50,103 bases of DNA, taken from Mesotoga sp. UBA6090 (lineage in GTDB: Bacteria; Thermotogota; Thermotogae; Petrotogales; Kosmotogaceae). The stretch is taken from the NCBI RefSeq assembly GCF_002435945.1, contig NZ_DIXC01000061.1, positions 1-50,103 of the forward strand, read 5' to 3'. Position numbers and translations under genes: made by a program. Below are positions 42,179 to 50,103 of this stretch, in pieces. Numbering within the stretch: the stretch's first letter is position 1; each line of letters starts with the position of its first letter. The notes beneath the pieces are model-generated. The model was not told where the DNA came from and did not search any database. It saw only the letters and a list, made by a program, of their open reading frames with translations.

Positions 42179-43015
42179 CTACTTGTCGTAGCCCGATGTA
42201 AGCCTTATTCCCTGAACGATCCATTTCTGGGCGAAAATGTAGACCAATATCATTGGAATGGACGAAAGAGCTGCAGCAGCCATCTGTGCAGGGTAGTTCG
42301 TTACATACTGAGAGGAGAACATCGCTACACCGACTTCAATAACGCGCATTTCTTTGCTTCTCGTAACAATTAGCGGCCAGAAAAACGATCTCCATTGTCC
42401 GAGGAAAGTGAAGGTACCGACTGTGGCGATTACTGGTTTGCACAACGGCATGATAACCTTCCAGAATATCTGCCAGGAAGATGCTCCGTCAATTCTTGCG
42501 GCATCTTCTATACTGCTCGGAAGGCTAAGCATATACTGTCTCATAAGGAACATTCCCCAGATATTCCCAAGCGCCGGAACGATCATCGCCCAATAAGTGT
42601 CAACCCAGTTCATTGAGTGCAGGATTATGAACCCTGGAATAAGAGTAACAACTCCCGGGAGAAGCATGAAAGTGATAAATAGCTTGAACATGAAATCTCG
42701 ACCCGGGAAGTGTAATCGCGAGAGAGCGTAACCTCCCATTGCTATAAGTATTATCTGGCCAACAAGAACTGCGATTGTTATGAATAAAGTGTTGAAGATA
42801 TATCTGCCCCAAGGTTGCGACTGCCACATTTCCACGTAATTCTCCCAACGCAAAACATCTGGGATCAGCTTCGGAGGAAGTCTGTACATTTCAAACTCTG
42901 CCATGAAAGAGAAAGAGATCATGAGAATATAAGGAAGTAGAGTGGATAGGCCGAGAAGAATGAGCAAAGCCATAATCACTACTTTAATAACAATTGAGAA
43001 GAATCTATTATTCAT
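42179..43015 (-). CDS. Carbohydrate ABC transporter permease (MalG type)
   Basis: A 278-residue CUT1-class permease with six transmembrane helices, MalG-like: N-terminal helix, extracytoplasmic EFEMYRLPPKLIPDVLRWEN, and EAA loop EDAARIDGASSWQIFWKVIM at about residues 175-194. RBS GAGGAG precedes ATG 43015. It is encoded 15 bases after the unusual long permease at 43031-45301, with which it should form the heterodimeric channel. No ATPase gene in the operon; a shared ATPase is expected. Confidence 0.92.
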   Translation of the reverse strand: MNNRFFSIVIKVVIMALLILLGLSTLLPYILMISFSFMAEFEMYRLPPKLIPDVLRWENYVEMWQSQPWGRYIFNTLFITIAVLVGQIILIAMGGYALSRLHFPGRDFMFKLFITFMLLPGVVTLIPGFIILHSMNWVDTYWAMIVPALGNIWGMFLMRQYMLSLPSSIEDAARIDGASSWQIFWKVIMPLCKPVIATVGTFTFLGQWRSFFWPLIVTRSKEMRVIEVGVAMFSSQYVTNYPAQMAAAALSSIPMILVYIFAQKWIVQGIRLTSGYDK

Positions 43016-43030
43016 CTCATCATCTCCTCT

Positions 43031-45301
43031 CTAGAAGTAAGCCTGCCAGCTCTCTTTGCCAAAGAGCTTGAACTCTACCAGAGTCAGCGCGGCCAGTAAC
43101 AGGAACAAGATCCACGATTGTGCGGCAGCGTACCCCATTCTCATGTCTACCCAAGCAGACTGCCAAATGTGATAGAAGACGACATCGGTTGACCTAAGAG
43201 GGCCTCCTTGGGTCAAGACATAAATAGGAGTGAAAACCTGAAAAGATCCTATTACGCTTGTGACGAGGACGAAGAGGCTAGTGGGTTTTAGTAATGGGAG
43301 AGTGATCTTCCAGAAGATCCTTGGTTTGCTAGCACCATCGACAGCAGCAGCGTCATAGAAGTCTTTTGGAATGCCCTGGAGCCCTGCCAGGAATATGAGA
43401 AGTTGACTGCCGATCGCTGACCAAATACCGATTATCATCATTGAAATCAGCGCAAACTGAGGTGATTCAAGCCACGCAATTGGTTTAATTCCAAATATGC
43501 TTAGTACATAGTTCAGGACACCAAAATCACGGTTGAAGATCCACCGCCAGACAATCGTGGTTGCCACACCAGCAGTCACCACAGGAAGGTAATAAAGCAC
43601 CCTCAAGACAATCGAAAGCTTACCTAGCTTGTTCACCGCGATCGCCAGAAGAAGTGATATGAACATCCCAATAGGAACGTAGATTGAGTAAACGGCAGTA
43701 TTCTTCATTGCGTTCCAGAATTTGAAGTCTGAAAAGAGCTCGATGAAATTCTCGAGACCCACAAAAGGCTTGGCTGCATCAACGATGCTCCATCTTCGGA
43801 ATGCAAGGAATAATGCAAAACCCATAGGTCCGACTGCCCACCAGACTAGGTGAACAAGAGCCGGTAACAGAAAGCCGTAGCCTATCAAAGTTCTCCTTAT
43901 CAGCTTGTGAGATTCGATGTTTGTAATGACAAAGACGCTCACTACTACCATTACCAGAAGTACTAGAATTGCTCCTATCGAGAAGAACTGAATCGACAAG
44001 ATCGAGTTTTCTCTGGGGGTCTCCTCAAACAACACAGTGAACTCGTATTCACCGATGTCTTGAGTCGCGTATGTGTGAACCACATCATTCACTCTAGCAA
44101 CACCGACTTCTATTCCATCATCTTCATGAGACGACACGATCTCAATATTTGAGATTCTTCTTGCAGTCAGATTAGAGGCAATCACTTCACTATCATCACT
44201 GACAATGAAGCTCGCACCAGTCGTTCGTCTTGATATATCAACAAACTCCGCAAAGAGATTTCTGTCACCTTTTTCAACCAGATAATCAGCATCGCTGAAC
44301 CATCCCTTTGCTCTTTTCAGACCAATACCTTCGCTGATCTCTCCTAGAGTGTTGCCGAAAACAAAGAAAGCAAATGAAGCGATTAATACGATTGCCGGTA
44401 GATAAGCTGCCAACCCAAATGTCATACGGGTATTTCTCTTCAAGTTAACGTGGGATATTGATTTCTTGTAGAGCGCGAGCAGAACTAGAACAGCGAAAAC
44501 AAAAGAGACAAGAGCAGAGATCCACAGAAAGATTAACAAAGAATTGTGCTTGTCTTTCCAGCCCTCATAAGTTATATGTGTTGCGAAGAATCCAATCACG
44601 TCCCAGTTGTCAGAGTCGTAGACCGCGATTGCGTTCATCAACATTTTGTTTCCTTCAACAGAGATCTCAACAGATTCAGGTCTTTGACTGTTTATTGTTT
44701 GCCTGAAAAGGCGCCTGATCAAGTCGGCTTCTATTCTTCGCGAGTCTCCTGGGATAGTGAAATCATCTTCATCACCGAAGTATACTATGAAGTCTCTCTC
44801 ATAAACTTTGCTCGCTCTATGTAGAAGATCGTCAAATCTGTCGAGAACAACCAGAAGAATATTGTCGTCCAGTAAAAGGATTCCCGTCTGAACGTATATC
44901 TTGTCATTTAGAACGACAAGCTCGGTCTTCGGGTATCCAGAAGAAAAGGTTAGATTCTCAAAGAACAAGGAGGACGATAGAAAGTCTGGGGCGGAATAGC
45001 CAAAATCATCAATCAGATTACCCGAATAATCAAACAAACCGGCAAAGACAACGTCATCAGAAAAACCTTCCAGTATATCTACAGCCAGTTCAGGTTCTCC
45101 TACCAAAGGATCCATATCCAGGTCGATAGTTGCTGTAAGATCCTGGTAATTGAGTTTAAAGCTTCTCAGCAGAGAAGCTTCACTCTCAACTAAGAAGTCA
45201 CTGAGATTATTTCTGGCGTAGAAACCCAGTATGGCAAATGCCGACACTATGAGAAGACCAACAAGTACCAGCAACCCGACAATGATCTTGTAGTGTCTCA
45301 A
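43031..45301 (-). CDS. ABC sugar permease with a 470-residue two-module extracytoplasmic N-terminal extension
   Basis: About 756 residues; the C-terminal 290 are an ordinary MalF-type CUT1 permease (GYGFLLPALVHLVWWAVGP at the start, EAA loop DFYDAAAVDGASKPRIFWKI near the end). The N-terminal part is not seen in ordinary permeases, which are about 290-300 residues. Counting from the longer GTG/TTG frame at 45316: TM1 about 9-31, an extracytoplasmic segment about 32-258 (NLSDFLVESEASLLRSFKLN; sensory Cache/PAS-like pattern such as VVFAGLFDYSGNLIDDFG), TM2 259-283, TM3 299-321, a second extracytoplasmic segment 322-437 (RRTTGASFIVSDDSEVIASN), TM4 440-466. No cytoplasmic kinase or HAMP-methyl region. 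RBS GGGAGGG gives TTG 45301 or ATG 45307. The frame is open throughout, so it is not an assembly join of two ORFs by frame. Confidence 0.85.
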   Translation of the reverse strand: MRHYKIIVGLLVLVGLLIVSAFAILGFYARNNLSDFLVESEASLLRSFKLNYQDLTATIDLDMDPLVGEPELAVDILEGFSDDVVFAGLFDYSGNLIDDFGYSAPDFLSSSLFFENLTFSSGYPKTELVVLNDKIYVQTGILLLDDNILLVVLDRFDDLLHRASKVYERDFIVYFGDEDDFTIPGDSRRIEADLIRRLFRQTINSQRPESVEISVEGNKMLMNAIAVYDSDNWDVIGFFATHITYEGWKDKHNSLLIFLWISALVSFVFAVLVLLALYKKSISHVNLKRNTRMTFGLAAYLPAIVLIASFAFFVFGNTLGEISEGIGLKRAKGWFSDADYLVEKGDRNLFAEFVDISRRTTGASFIVSDDSEVIASNLTARRISNIEIVSSHEDDGIEVGVARVNDVVHTYATQDIGEYEFTVLFEETPRENSILSIQFFSIGAILVLLVMVVVSVFVITNIESHKLIRRTLIGYGFLLPALVHLVWWAVGPMGFALFLAFRRWSIVDAAKPFVGLENFIELFSDFKFWNAMKNTAVYSIYVPIGMFISLLLAIAVNKLGKLSIVLRVLYYLPVVTAGVATTIVWRWIFNRDFGVLNYVLSIFGIKPIAWLESPQFALISMMIIGIWSAIGSQLLIFLAGLQGIPKDFYDAAAVDGASKPRIFWKITLPLLKPTSLFVLVTSVIGSFQVFTPIYVLTQGGPLRSTDVVFYHIWQSAWVDMRMGYAAAQSWILFLLLAALTLVEFKLFGKESWQAYF

Positions 45302-45314
45302 AGCCATCCCTCCC

Positions 45315-45345
45315 AAAAAACGAGGGGCAGTGCAAACTGCCCCTC
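45315..45345 (-). terminator. Rho-independent terminator between binding-protein and permease genes
   Basis: On the minus strand GAGGGGCAGT and ACTGCCCCTC (45345-45336 and 45331-45322) pair perfectly around TTGC, followed by G and six T's (45320-45315). It lies 11 bases after the stop of the binding-protein gene and just before the permease RBS. As the permeases follow in the same direction, it acts as an attenuator rather than an end of operon. Confidence 0.88.
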
Positions 45346-45356
45346 AAGTGAAAAAA

Positions 45357-46658
45357 TCAGTTCTCACCCTTCTCAATATACTCGTCTATTGTTGCTGCAG
45401 CCCAGTCCATTGCTTGCTTGACGGTTTCTCCGCCTACGTTCATCCTGTCAAATGCCTCTGCCCATGTGTCTTCGAACAGTGGTCTGTAGTACTTTGTCTG
45501 AGAACCAACCGGTACTCTTGCAAAATCAAGCATCTTTATGAAAGCCGCGTCAAGTTCATCCTGCTCTGCCTGCAGTTCGGCAATTTCCTTGATTGCGGAT
45601 ATTGCCAACCCACCTTCCAGACAACGCTTTTTCTGTGCATATTCGCTTGACAGAAATGCTGCAAGCATAGTTGCACCTGATTTGTCAGCTGCGTTTGCTG
45701 GTACAGCCCAACCAGAGGCATAGGTAACAGTCGCCTTATTCTCGGGAGCTGCATACGGAATTGGTGCGGCTCCGACATCCAGGTCGGCACCCTTCGCGAT
45801 CTGTCCTTTGATTGATACGTTGAACCATCTGCCCGTTATCGTCATGCCTACCTTACCTGTGTAGAAAAGCGCTGAAGTTCCTCCGAGAGAGCTGGCTTCT
45901 TGAGGTGATGGTGCGTATCCTTTGGAGAGAAGATCCATGAAGAATTCATAGTTCTTTACATTGAGATCGCTGTTCAGATATCCCGAGGTCTGAGTGAAGT
46001 CTGGGCTAAAGACCTCACCACCGCCTGCCCATAGAAGTGGTACAACAACTCCAACCCATGACGGGAAAGCAAATCCCCAAACATCGTTCTTTTCGTCTCC
46101 ATCAGTATCTTTGCTCAAAAGCCTGGCAGTTTCCGCGAATTCTTCCAGGGTCCATCCATCCTGCGGGGGGTAAGGAACCTCCAGCTCATCGAATACTTTC
46201 TTGTTGTAGAAGATTCCTATCGGACTTGTATCCTTGGGGAGGGCGTATAAACTTCTACCTGACCTGAAAATGTCAACCAGGACCGGAAAATACTCCGCGA
46301 GATTGGTGCCACTCGCACCATCTCTACTTAGCCTGCTAATGAAAGGGTTGATGTCTGTCAAGTAGTTGCCTTCCACAAAAGCGGGTATCATCTCTGCATC
46401 CAGAAGGATCACATCAGGTGGGGTACCGGCTCCAATGTCAGTCAAAATCTTCTGATAGTAGTCTCCGGGAACTGGTTCGTAAGTCACCTCGTACTCCGGA
46501 TTGAGTCTCATGAATTCTGCAATAATCTCTTCGTCAAGAGCTGCCTCTTCAGCTCCTGCCCAGGTTGTAACTCTTAGCTTGGTTACTCCGATCGCAAGTG
46601 AAGAAAGCAAAATGATAACAATCACAAGAAACGCTTTCAAGTATCTTGCCCGACGCAT
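45357..46658 (-). CDS. Sugar ABC transporter substrate-binding protein
   Basis: A 433-residue extracellular binding protein of the CUT1 class. Signal peptide or anchor at about residues 1-24 (MRRARYLKAFLVIVIILLSS). Recognisable text: EFMRLNPEYEVTYEPVPGDY, IGAGTPPDVILLDAEMIPAF, YALPKDTSPIGIFYNKKVFD and GFAFPSWVGVVVPLLWAGGG. No lipobox cysteine. ATG 46658 has GGAGGTGG upstream. It delivers the oligosaccharide to the permeases at 42179-45301. 20 bases separate it from the end of the glycosidase gene upstream. Typical length and intact domains. Confidence 0.92.
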   Translation of the reverse strand: MRRARYLKAFLVIVIILLSSLAIGVTKLRVTTWAGAEEAALDEEIIAEFMRLNPEYEVTYEPVPGDYYQKILTDIGAGTPPDVILLDAEMIPAFVEGNYLTDINPFISRLSRDGASGTNLAEYFPVLVDIFRSGRSLYALPKDTSPIGIFYNKKVFDELEVPYPPQDGWTLEEFAETARLLSKDTDGDEKNDVWGFAFPSWVGVVVPLLWAGGGEVFSPDFTQTSGYLNSDLNVKNYEFFMDLLSKGYAPSPQEASSLGGTSALFYTGKVGMTITGRWFNVSIKGQIAKGADLDVGAAPIPYAAPENKATVTYASGWAVPANAADKSGATMLAAFLSSEYAQKKRCLEGGLAISAIKEIAELQAEQDELDAAFIKMLDFARVPVGSQTKYYRPLFEDTWAEAFDRMNVGGETVKQAMDWAAATIDEYIEKGEN

Positions 46659-46677
46659 AGTTCCACCTCCATTCTCT

Positions 46678-48894
46678 TTACCTGTCCGCATTTGAAGCGG
46701 AGTTGTAAGTTTTGACCGTTAGTTCCCCGTCATAATTAGCTTTGAAGACGCCTTCACGCGAAACGACTTTCAATGGTTTTCCTGCAAGCTTCAGGTTGTC
46801 GATCTCAAAATCAAGGTCGAACGGAAAGGGATCGAAATCTATTCCATCTTCGGAGATATCAATTCCTGCCAGGTACTTGAAGAGAAGATCAATCACCCAT
46901 GAATGCTGGTAATCATTGACACCCCTGTAAACGCTTGGTTTTCCATTGAAGGGGTTATAGTGTTCAAAGCAATTCGGCCTTTTTGGATCGCCTTCAAAGA
47001 ACATCATCCTAACGAATTTTCGTATTAACTCGACAGTCTTTTCGCGAAGAAGAGAATCTTTGAATCGTCTGGAGCATATACCCAAAACTTCTATAATGTG
47101 ACTGTTAGTCATTGGCCACACTCTGCCATTCCAGGGACAGTTGTGTCTTTTCCCTTTCCATTCGGCCCACTGACTGAATAGGTGATCATCAAGGCTCGTT
47201 GCTGGGACAGGAAATTCTGTCCAGAATTCCTCACTGTTAAGTAAATGTCTCTTAAGCCCTGGAAGATGTGATTTATCTACAATATCTGTTAGGTACGGAT
47301 AGAAACAAGTTGCTGCCTTCACTCCAGTTCTCTTGAAATTGACCGGGTTAACATCGGAAAATATTTCTTCTTGAGGATCCCACATGAAGCTCAGAACAGC
47401 CTTCTTAGTTTTTTCGGCACTTTGATCAAATAGACTTGCTTCTTCTTCAAAACCTAATAGCCGCGCCATCCAAGACAGCGTCTGCTTTAAGCTATATATA
47501 TAAACAGTCGCATCGACGCCTTTCAGTCTTATGCTGTTAGTCCAGCCATAGCGGTCGGCCATAGGATCAACTGCTGTATATCTGCTCATGAATTCTTGGC
47601 CAGTCTCAAATTGATCTACCACATCATAAAGACCCGATTCTTCGGGATCTCTTTCCGTATCGAAGTAACTAAGATACTTTTTCAAGGGTTCAAATACCTT
47701 TCCAATGAAACGCATATCCGGATGAACCATAAAAAGATCCTTAACCGCTCTTCCCCAGTCGGCGTGATAAAATCCATTCTCCTGAATCTGGTTAACGTAT
47801 ATGTGGCCTACAAACGAACCATCCTCCTTCTGGTTATCGACAAAGTTCAGCAAACTACCTTGTCCAATTTCCGGAGAGTTCGACCAACGAGTTTCCAGCA
47901 TGTGACACTGTGCGCTATATGTAATTAGTGCCCTGAAATAATCGAGCCCCTCAGAGATTGCGGGGTGTTTCATAAATGATTCATCGCTTTGGCTCTTGAA
48001 TAGTCTAAGACCGTACCACCTATAGTAGTAATAAGTCTGAAGAAATGGGTCACTAGTCTCAAATTGAGGAAGTGACGAGAAGTAATTGTTCCAATTGTTG
48101 ATGCTGTATTCTACTGGGTCTTCGTTGATTAGACTATCCCAGTTACTAACAATCTCATTTTGGCTTTCAGCGGCTCCAAGGCCGCAAATGACAAATGATT
48201 CGCCGAGAGGAGGGATCCTAATCTTTCTATGAATTCCTATATAAAGGAGACCTTCACGATTGATTCCTCCGTTTGTTATGTCCATTAGAAGACCGTCGCT
48301 ACTCAATTTTTCGTAGAAAGGGGTCATTCTGAAGTTTGGAATGTTTGCCGTTCTTTCAGAAAATGTGACATTATAGCTTTCCATTCCTCCGAGTGCAATA
48401 AGCACTTCTGCTTCAATTGGCTTTCTGTGGGGTTTGGTAAGCTTCTTTCTGAATACAATTCCTTCGTTTACTGGCTCGACAGATTTGATGTCAGTCTCAC
48501 TATCATTCTCTGAACAGTTATGTGCTGTCCAAACTATGAGATCCACCTCAATCTGCTTATTGCTGGTATTTCTGATATTGACTTTAGATACAAGGAAGTC
48601 CTTTTCTAACAGGCACTTCTCTTCAGTCAATTCGATGTTCATGCCTGAAAAACTACTTCTGAGAACGGCTGGATCCCATGTTCTGCCGGTAGGTTTGAAA
48701 TCAACTGGAACGCCATCCACCACGGCACTGATTGAGTATCCAGGATCAATTCTCATGTCAAAATAGTTCAGAAAATCCCACGCCCCTGGATTATCGAGGT
48801 GTACTGGAAATGGCGGGGTCCACAATAGTCTATTTCCACCACCCAAATACCACTTGTCATCTCTTTCGAGCATTTTCAGAACATCAATCTTCAT
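46678..48894 (-). CDS. (alpha/alpha)6-barrel glycoside hydrolase (GH63 / MGH1-like)
   Basis: A 738-residue cytoplasmic protein without signal peptide. An N-terminal beta domain (about residues 1-260: LLWTPPFPVHLDNPGAWDFL; VSKVNIRNTSNKQIEVDLIV) is followed by an (alpha/alpha)6 toroid (about 270-680): YYYYRWYGLRLF, DRYGWTNSIRLKGVDATVYI, CPWNGRVWPMTNSHIIEVLG and GVNDYQHSWVIDLLFKYLAG. The WNGRVWP and DYQHSW segments are the hallmarks of the MGH1/GH63-like group (glucosidase, mannosylglycerate hydrolase-like). It ends in a short beta segment. ATG 48894 is preceded by GGGAGG and overlaps the GntR stop by 11 bases. It probably trims a glycoside taken up by the next-encoded transporter; the linkage is not predictable. 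Confidence 0.82.
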   Translation of the reverse strand: MKIDVLKMLERDDKWYLGGGNRLLWTPPFPVHLDNPGAWDFLNYFDMRIDPGYSISAVVDGVPVDFKPTGRTWDPAVLRSSFSGMNIELTEEKCLLEKDFLVSKVNIRNTSNKQIEVDLIVWTAHNCSENDSETDIKSVEPVNEGIVFRKKLTKPHRKPIEAEVLIALGGMESYNVTFSERTANIPNFRMTPFYEKLSSDGLLMDITNGGINREGLLYIGIHRKIRIPPLGESFVICGLGAAESQNEIVSNWDSLINEDPVEYSINNWNNYFSSLPQFETSDPFLQTYYYYRWYGLRLFKSQSDESFMKHPAISEGLDYFRALITYSAQCHMLETRWSNSPEIGQGSLLNFVDNQKEDGSFVGHIYVNQIQENGFYHADWGRAVKDLFMVHPDMRFIGKVFEPLKKYLSYFDTERDPEESGLYDVVDQFETGQEFMSRYTAVDPMADRYGWTNSIRLKGVDATVYIYSLKQTLSWMARLLGFEEEASLFDQSAEKTKKAVLSFMWDPQEEIFSDVNPVNFKRTGVKAATCFYPYLTDIVDKSHLPGLKRHLLNSEEFWTEFPVPATSLDDHLFSQWAEWKGKRHNCPWNGRVWPMTNSHIIEVLGICSRRFKDSLLREKTVELIRKFVRMMFFEGDPKRPNCFEHYNPFNGKPSVYRGVNDYQHSWVIDLLFKYLAGIDISEDGIDFDPFPFDLDFEIDNLKLAGKPLKVVSREGVFKANYDGELTVKTYNSASNADR

Positions 48895-49621
48895 CGGCTT
48901 TCCTCCCATCATTGTCCTGGCAGTTGTGAAGGAGTTTTCGACCATAACCGGTAAGATCACATATATCTTTCCTGTCTAGTTCAATGATTTGATCATAGAT
49001 CTTGAAAGCTCTTTCAAGATTCCGGGATTTGATAGCCTCATACAGGTCTTTGTGAAGTGGCAGACCAGCATCACCAAAGGTTTCCAGTCCTAGAGGTGAC
49101 TTCCATAGAATTTCCAGACCATCAAATACTACATCAAAGACCTCTTTCAGAAAACGGTTGTGTGATATTTCAAAGATCTTCTTATGGAAACTTGCATCAG
49201 TACTGGAAAGCTCGACCCTTGTTTCGATTGCCTCTGATAGTTTTTCCATACACTGAGAAAACTCTTCAATATCACTTTGACTTGAACTGGATATTGCGAG
49301 AGCTATCGCAGCTTTCTCCAAAGTGCTTCGGACTTCTATCAAGTCAAATATGTCTTTGGCGCTGTCTGTCTCAATCTCAAAATTGGCATTAATCTGAATC
49401 CGTAACTTCGTTCTCTTCAGAACAAAAGTGCCGCTGCCGTGGATGGTTCTTGTTATGCCTTCATATTCAAGAACTCTTAGCGCTTCTCTCACTACTGCTC
49501 TGCTTATCCCCAGGCGTTCTGACAGTTTCACTTCTCCAGGCAATCGATCGAGACCTTCGAGAACTATCATCTTCTTCAGTTTGTTCACAATATCCATTGC
49601 AGTTCTTCTCTTAGTTTTCAT
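48884..49621 (-). CDS. GntR-family regulator (FCD/FadR subfamily)
   Basis: A 245-residue regulator. A winged helix-turn-helix at about residues 10-70 (PGEVKLSERLGISRAVVREA; YEGITRTIHGSGTFVLKR) is followed by an all-helical FCD domain (about 80-235: DIFDLIEVRSTLEKAAIALA; DASFHKKIFEISHNRFLKEV; HKDLYEAIKSRNLERAFKIY) with the histidine and aspartate residues that often bind a metal and carboxylate ligand. ATG 49621 is used since it opens the HTH directly and a longer frame to 49675 runs over the inverted repeat. First gene of the 7-gene operon; likely autoregulator. Confidence 0.9.
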   Translation of the reverse strand: MKTKRRTAMDIVNKLKKMIVLEGLDRLPGEVKLSERLGISRAVVREALRVLEYEGITRTIHGSGTFVLKRTKLRIQINANFEIETDSAKDIFDLIEVRSTLEKAAIALAISSSSQSDIEEFSQCMEKLSEAIETRVELSSTDASFHKKIFEISHNRFLKEVFDVVFDGLEILWKSPLGLETFGDAGLPLHKDLYEAIKSRNLERAFKIYDQIIELDRKDICDLTGYGRKLLHNCQDNDGRKADED

Positions 49622-49647
49622 CCTGGTTTGGCACCTCAATTTGATCG

Positions 49648-49668
49648 GTTGTCCACTCACAAGACAAC
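49648..49668 (-). promoter_or_regulatory. Candidate GntR operator
   Basis: GTTGTC and GACAAC form a perfect 6-bp inverted repeat with a 9-base spacer, 27 bases before the GntR start and just downstream of the promoter at 49688-49715, where binding would block transcription. Confidence 0.45.
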
Positions 49669-49687
49669 TTTTCAATCGTATTCTAGT

Positions 49688-49715
49688 ATTTTAGTTGGCG
49701 GATTTGGTAGAACAA
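49688..49715 (-). promoter_or_regulatory. Probable promoter of the GntR-glycosidase operon
   Basis: On the minus strand TTGTTC (49715-49710) and TAAAAT (49693-49688) are 16 bases apart, about 67 bases upstream of the GntR start. Confidence 0.45.
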
Positions 49716-50103
49716 TTATCGACTGTGACGAATGCTTAGGTTTGATTGTCATCGATTGTTTAAGTAGAGAAACGCGATGTGAACAGATTTGGATTGAGTT
49801 GTCAACAAGTAGGAGTGAGTCGGTGATCTTTGTTGATAGTTCTGTTCAGCGAATCCTATGAAAGAAAGTGTCTGAAGAACTGCAAGGGAACCAAGTTTCT
49901 TGCAAAGTATCAGCCAGAATGAGTCGTTTTAATGGACAAAACAGTGTTGTTCTTGCATGTAATGATTAAGGAAAGTTAAGAGCCATGATGATAGCCACAA
50001 TGATTGAAGTTCAAATGACCGCGATCAAACAGATGTATTCTTAGGTAGCATATTTCCGGAGTGCGCAGATGCGAACCAGCGTGTGCCAAGAAGGCGAAGA
50101 AGG
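49716..50103. other. Window end, no recognised gene
   Basis: Only short frames broken by stops on both strands. I see no gene fragment that I can name, and no clear insertion-sequence ends. Confidence 0.4.

Noticed and set aside
41915..42373. 152-residue plus-strand open frame
   Set aside because: Runs antisense across two minus-strand genes (DUF2961 and permease); not a real gene.
49628..49861. 77-residue plus-strand open frame upstream of the GntR gene
   Set aside because: Covers the promoter and operator of the GntR gene and has no coding features.
49861..50103. Possible transposase or IS end at the window edge
   Set aside because: Both strands were read; no transposase text or terminal inverted repeat could be recognised.

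Overview
The window looks like a chromosomal segment of a mesophilic or moderately thermophilic member of the Thermotogae. A Mesotoga-like (Kosmotogaceae) genome is my best guess, from the moderate GC content, dense polycistronic sugar-transport operons, purine-rich ribosome binding sites, frequent TTG starts, predicted beta-barrel and lipoproteins, and the two-headed activator of 2-hydroxyacyl-CoA dehydratases. This assignment is from pattern only; no 16S or other marker is present. I see no tRNA, rRNA, CRISPR array, intact insertion sequence or prophage.

Layout. Positions 1-3430 are a decayed zone: a broken carotenoid-desaturase-like oxidoreductase, a small predicted barrel protein, a lipoprotein, the 3' half of a beta-barrel gene, and the wreck of a ParB-like gene facing it. 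Positions 3476-15453 (minus) form one tightly packed 12-gene operon: class I aldolase, exported metallophosphoesterase, exported sulfite-oxidase-fold protein, zinc dehydrogenase, sugar ABC transporter (binding protein and two permeases, no ATPase), PfkB kinase, SorC regulator, ATP-NAD-kinase-like protein, ADP-ribosylglycohydrolase and MFS carrier. A good promoter and a 19-bp near-palindrome lie in front of it. Positions 15733-25570 hold a sulfatase-modifying-factor-like protein with a histidine phosphatase, a small lipoprotein, an internally duplicated membrane protein, a 1400-residue acyl-CoA-dehydratase activator and an exported DUF1254/DUF1214 protein.

Positions 26172-32795 (plus) are a second sugar operon: SorC regulator, BtpA/SgcQ-family TIM barrel, ribose-type ABC transporter (ATPase, permease, binding protein), a strong terminator, then an FGGY kinase. 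Positions 32978-37660 contain a lipoprotein, a stand-alone prephenate dehydratase, and a second and a third (broken) sulfatase-modifying-factor-like lipoprotein. Positions 38028-49621 (minus) are a third sugar operon: GntR/FCD regulator, (alpha/alpha)6 glycosidase, binding protein, a terminator, an unusual permease with about 470 extra N-terminal residues, second permease, a DUF2961/GH172 enzyme, and a 1000-residue glycosidase with an amidotransferase-like N-terminus.

How the genes work together. Each sugar operon carries its own regulator, a transporter and cytoplasmic enzymes. The first and third lack an ATPase gene, so they presumably share one encoded elsewhere. In two operons a perfect hairpin with a T run directly follows the binding-protein gene, and in the third a set of inverted repeats sits at the same place, which suggests a shared way of making more binding protein than membrane components. 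The most novel-looking items are the permease with two predicted extracytoplasmic modules (43031-45301) and the first operon, whose enzyme set recalls the E. coli yegS-gat-fbaB-yegTUV neighbourhood.
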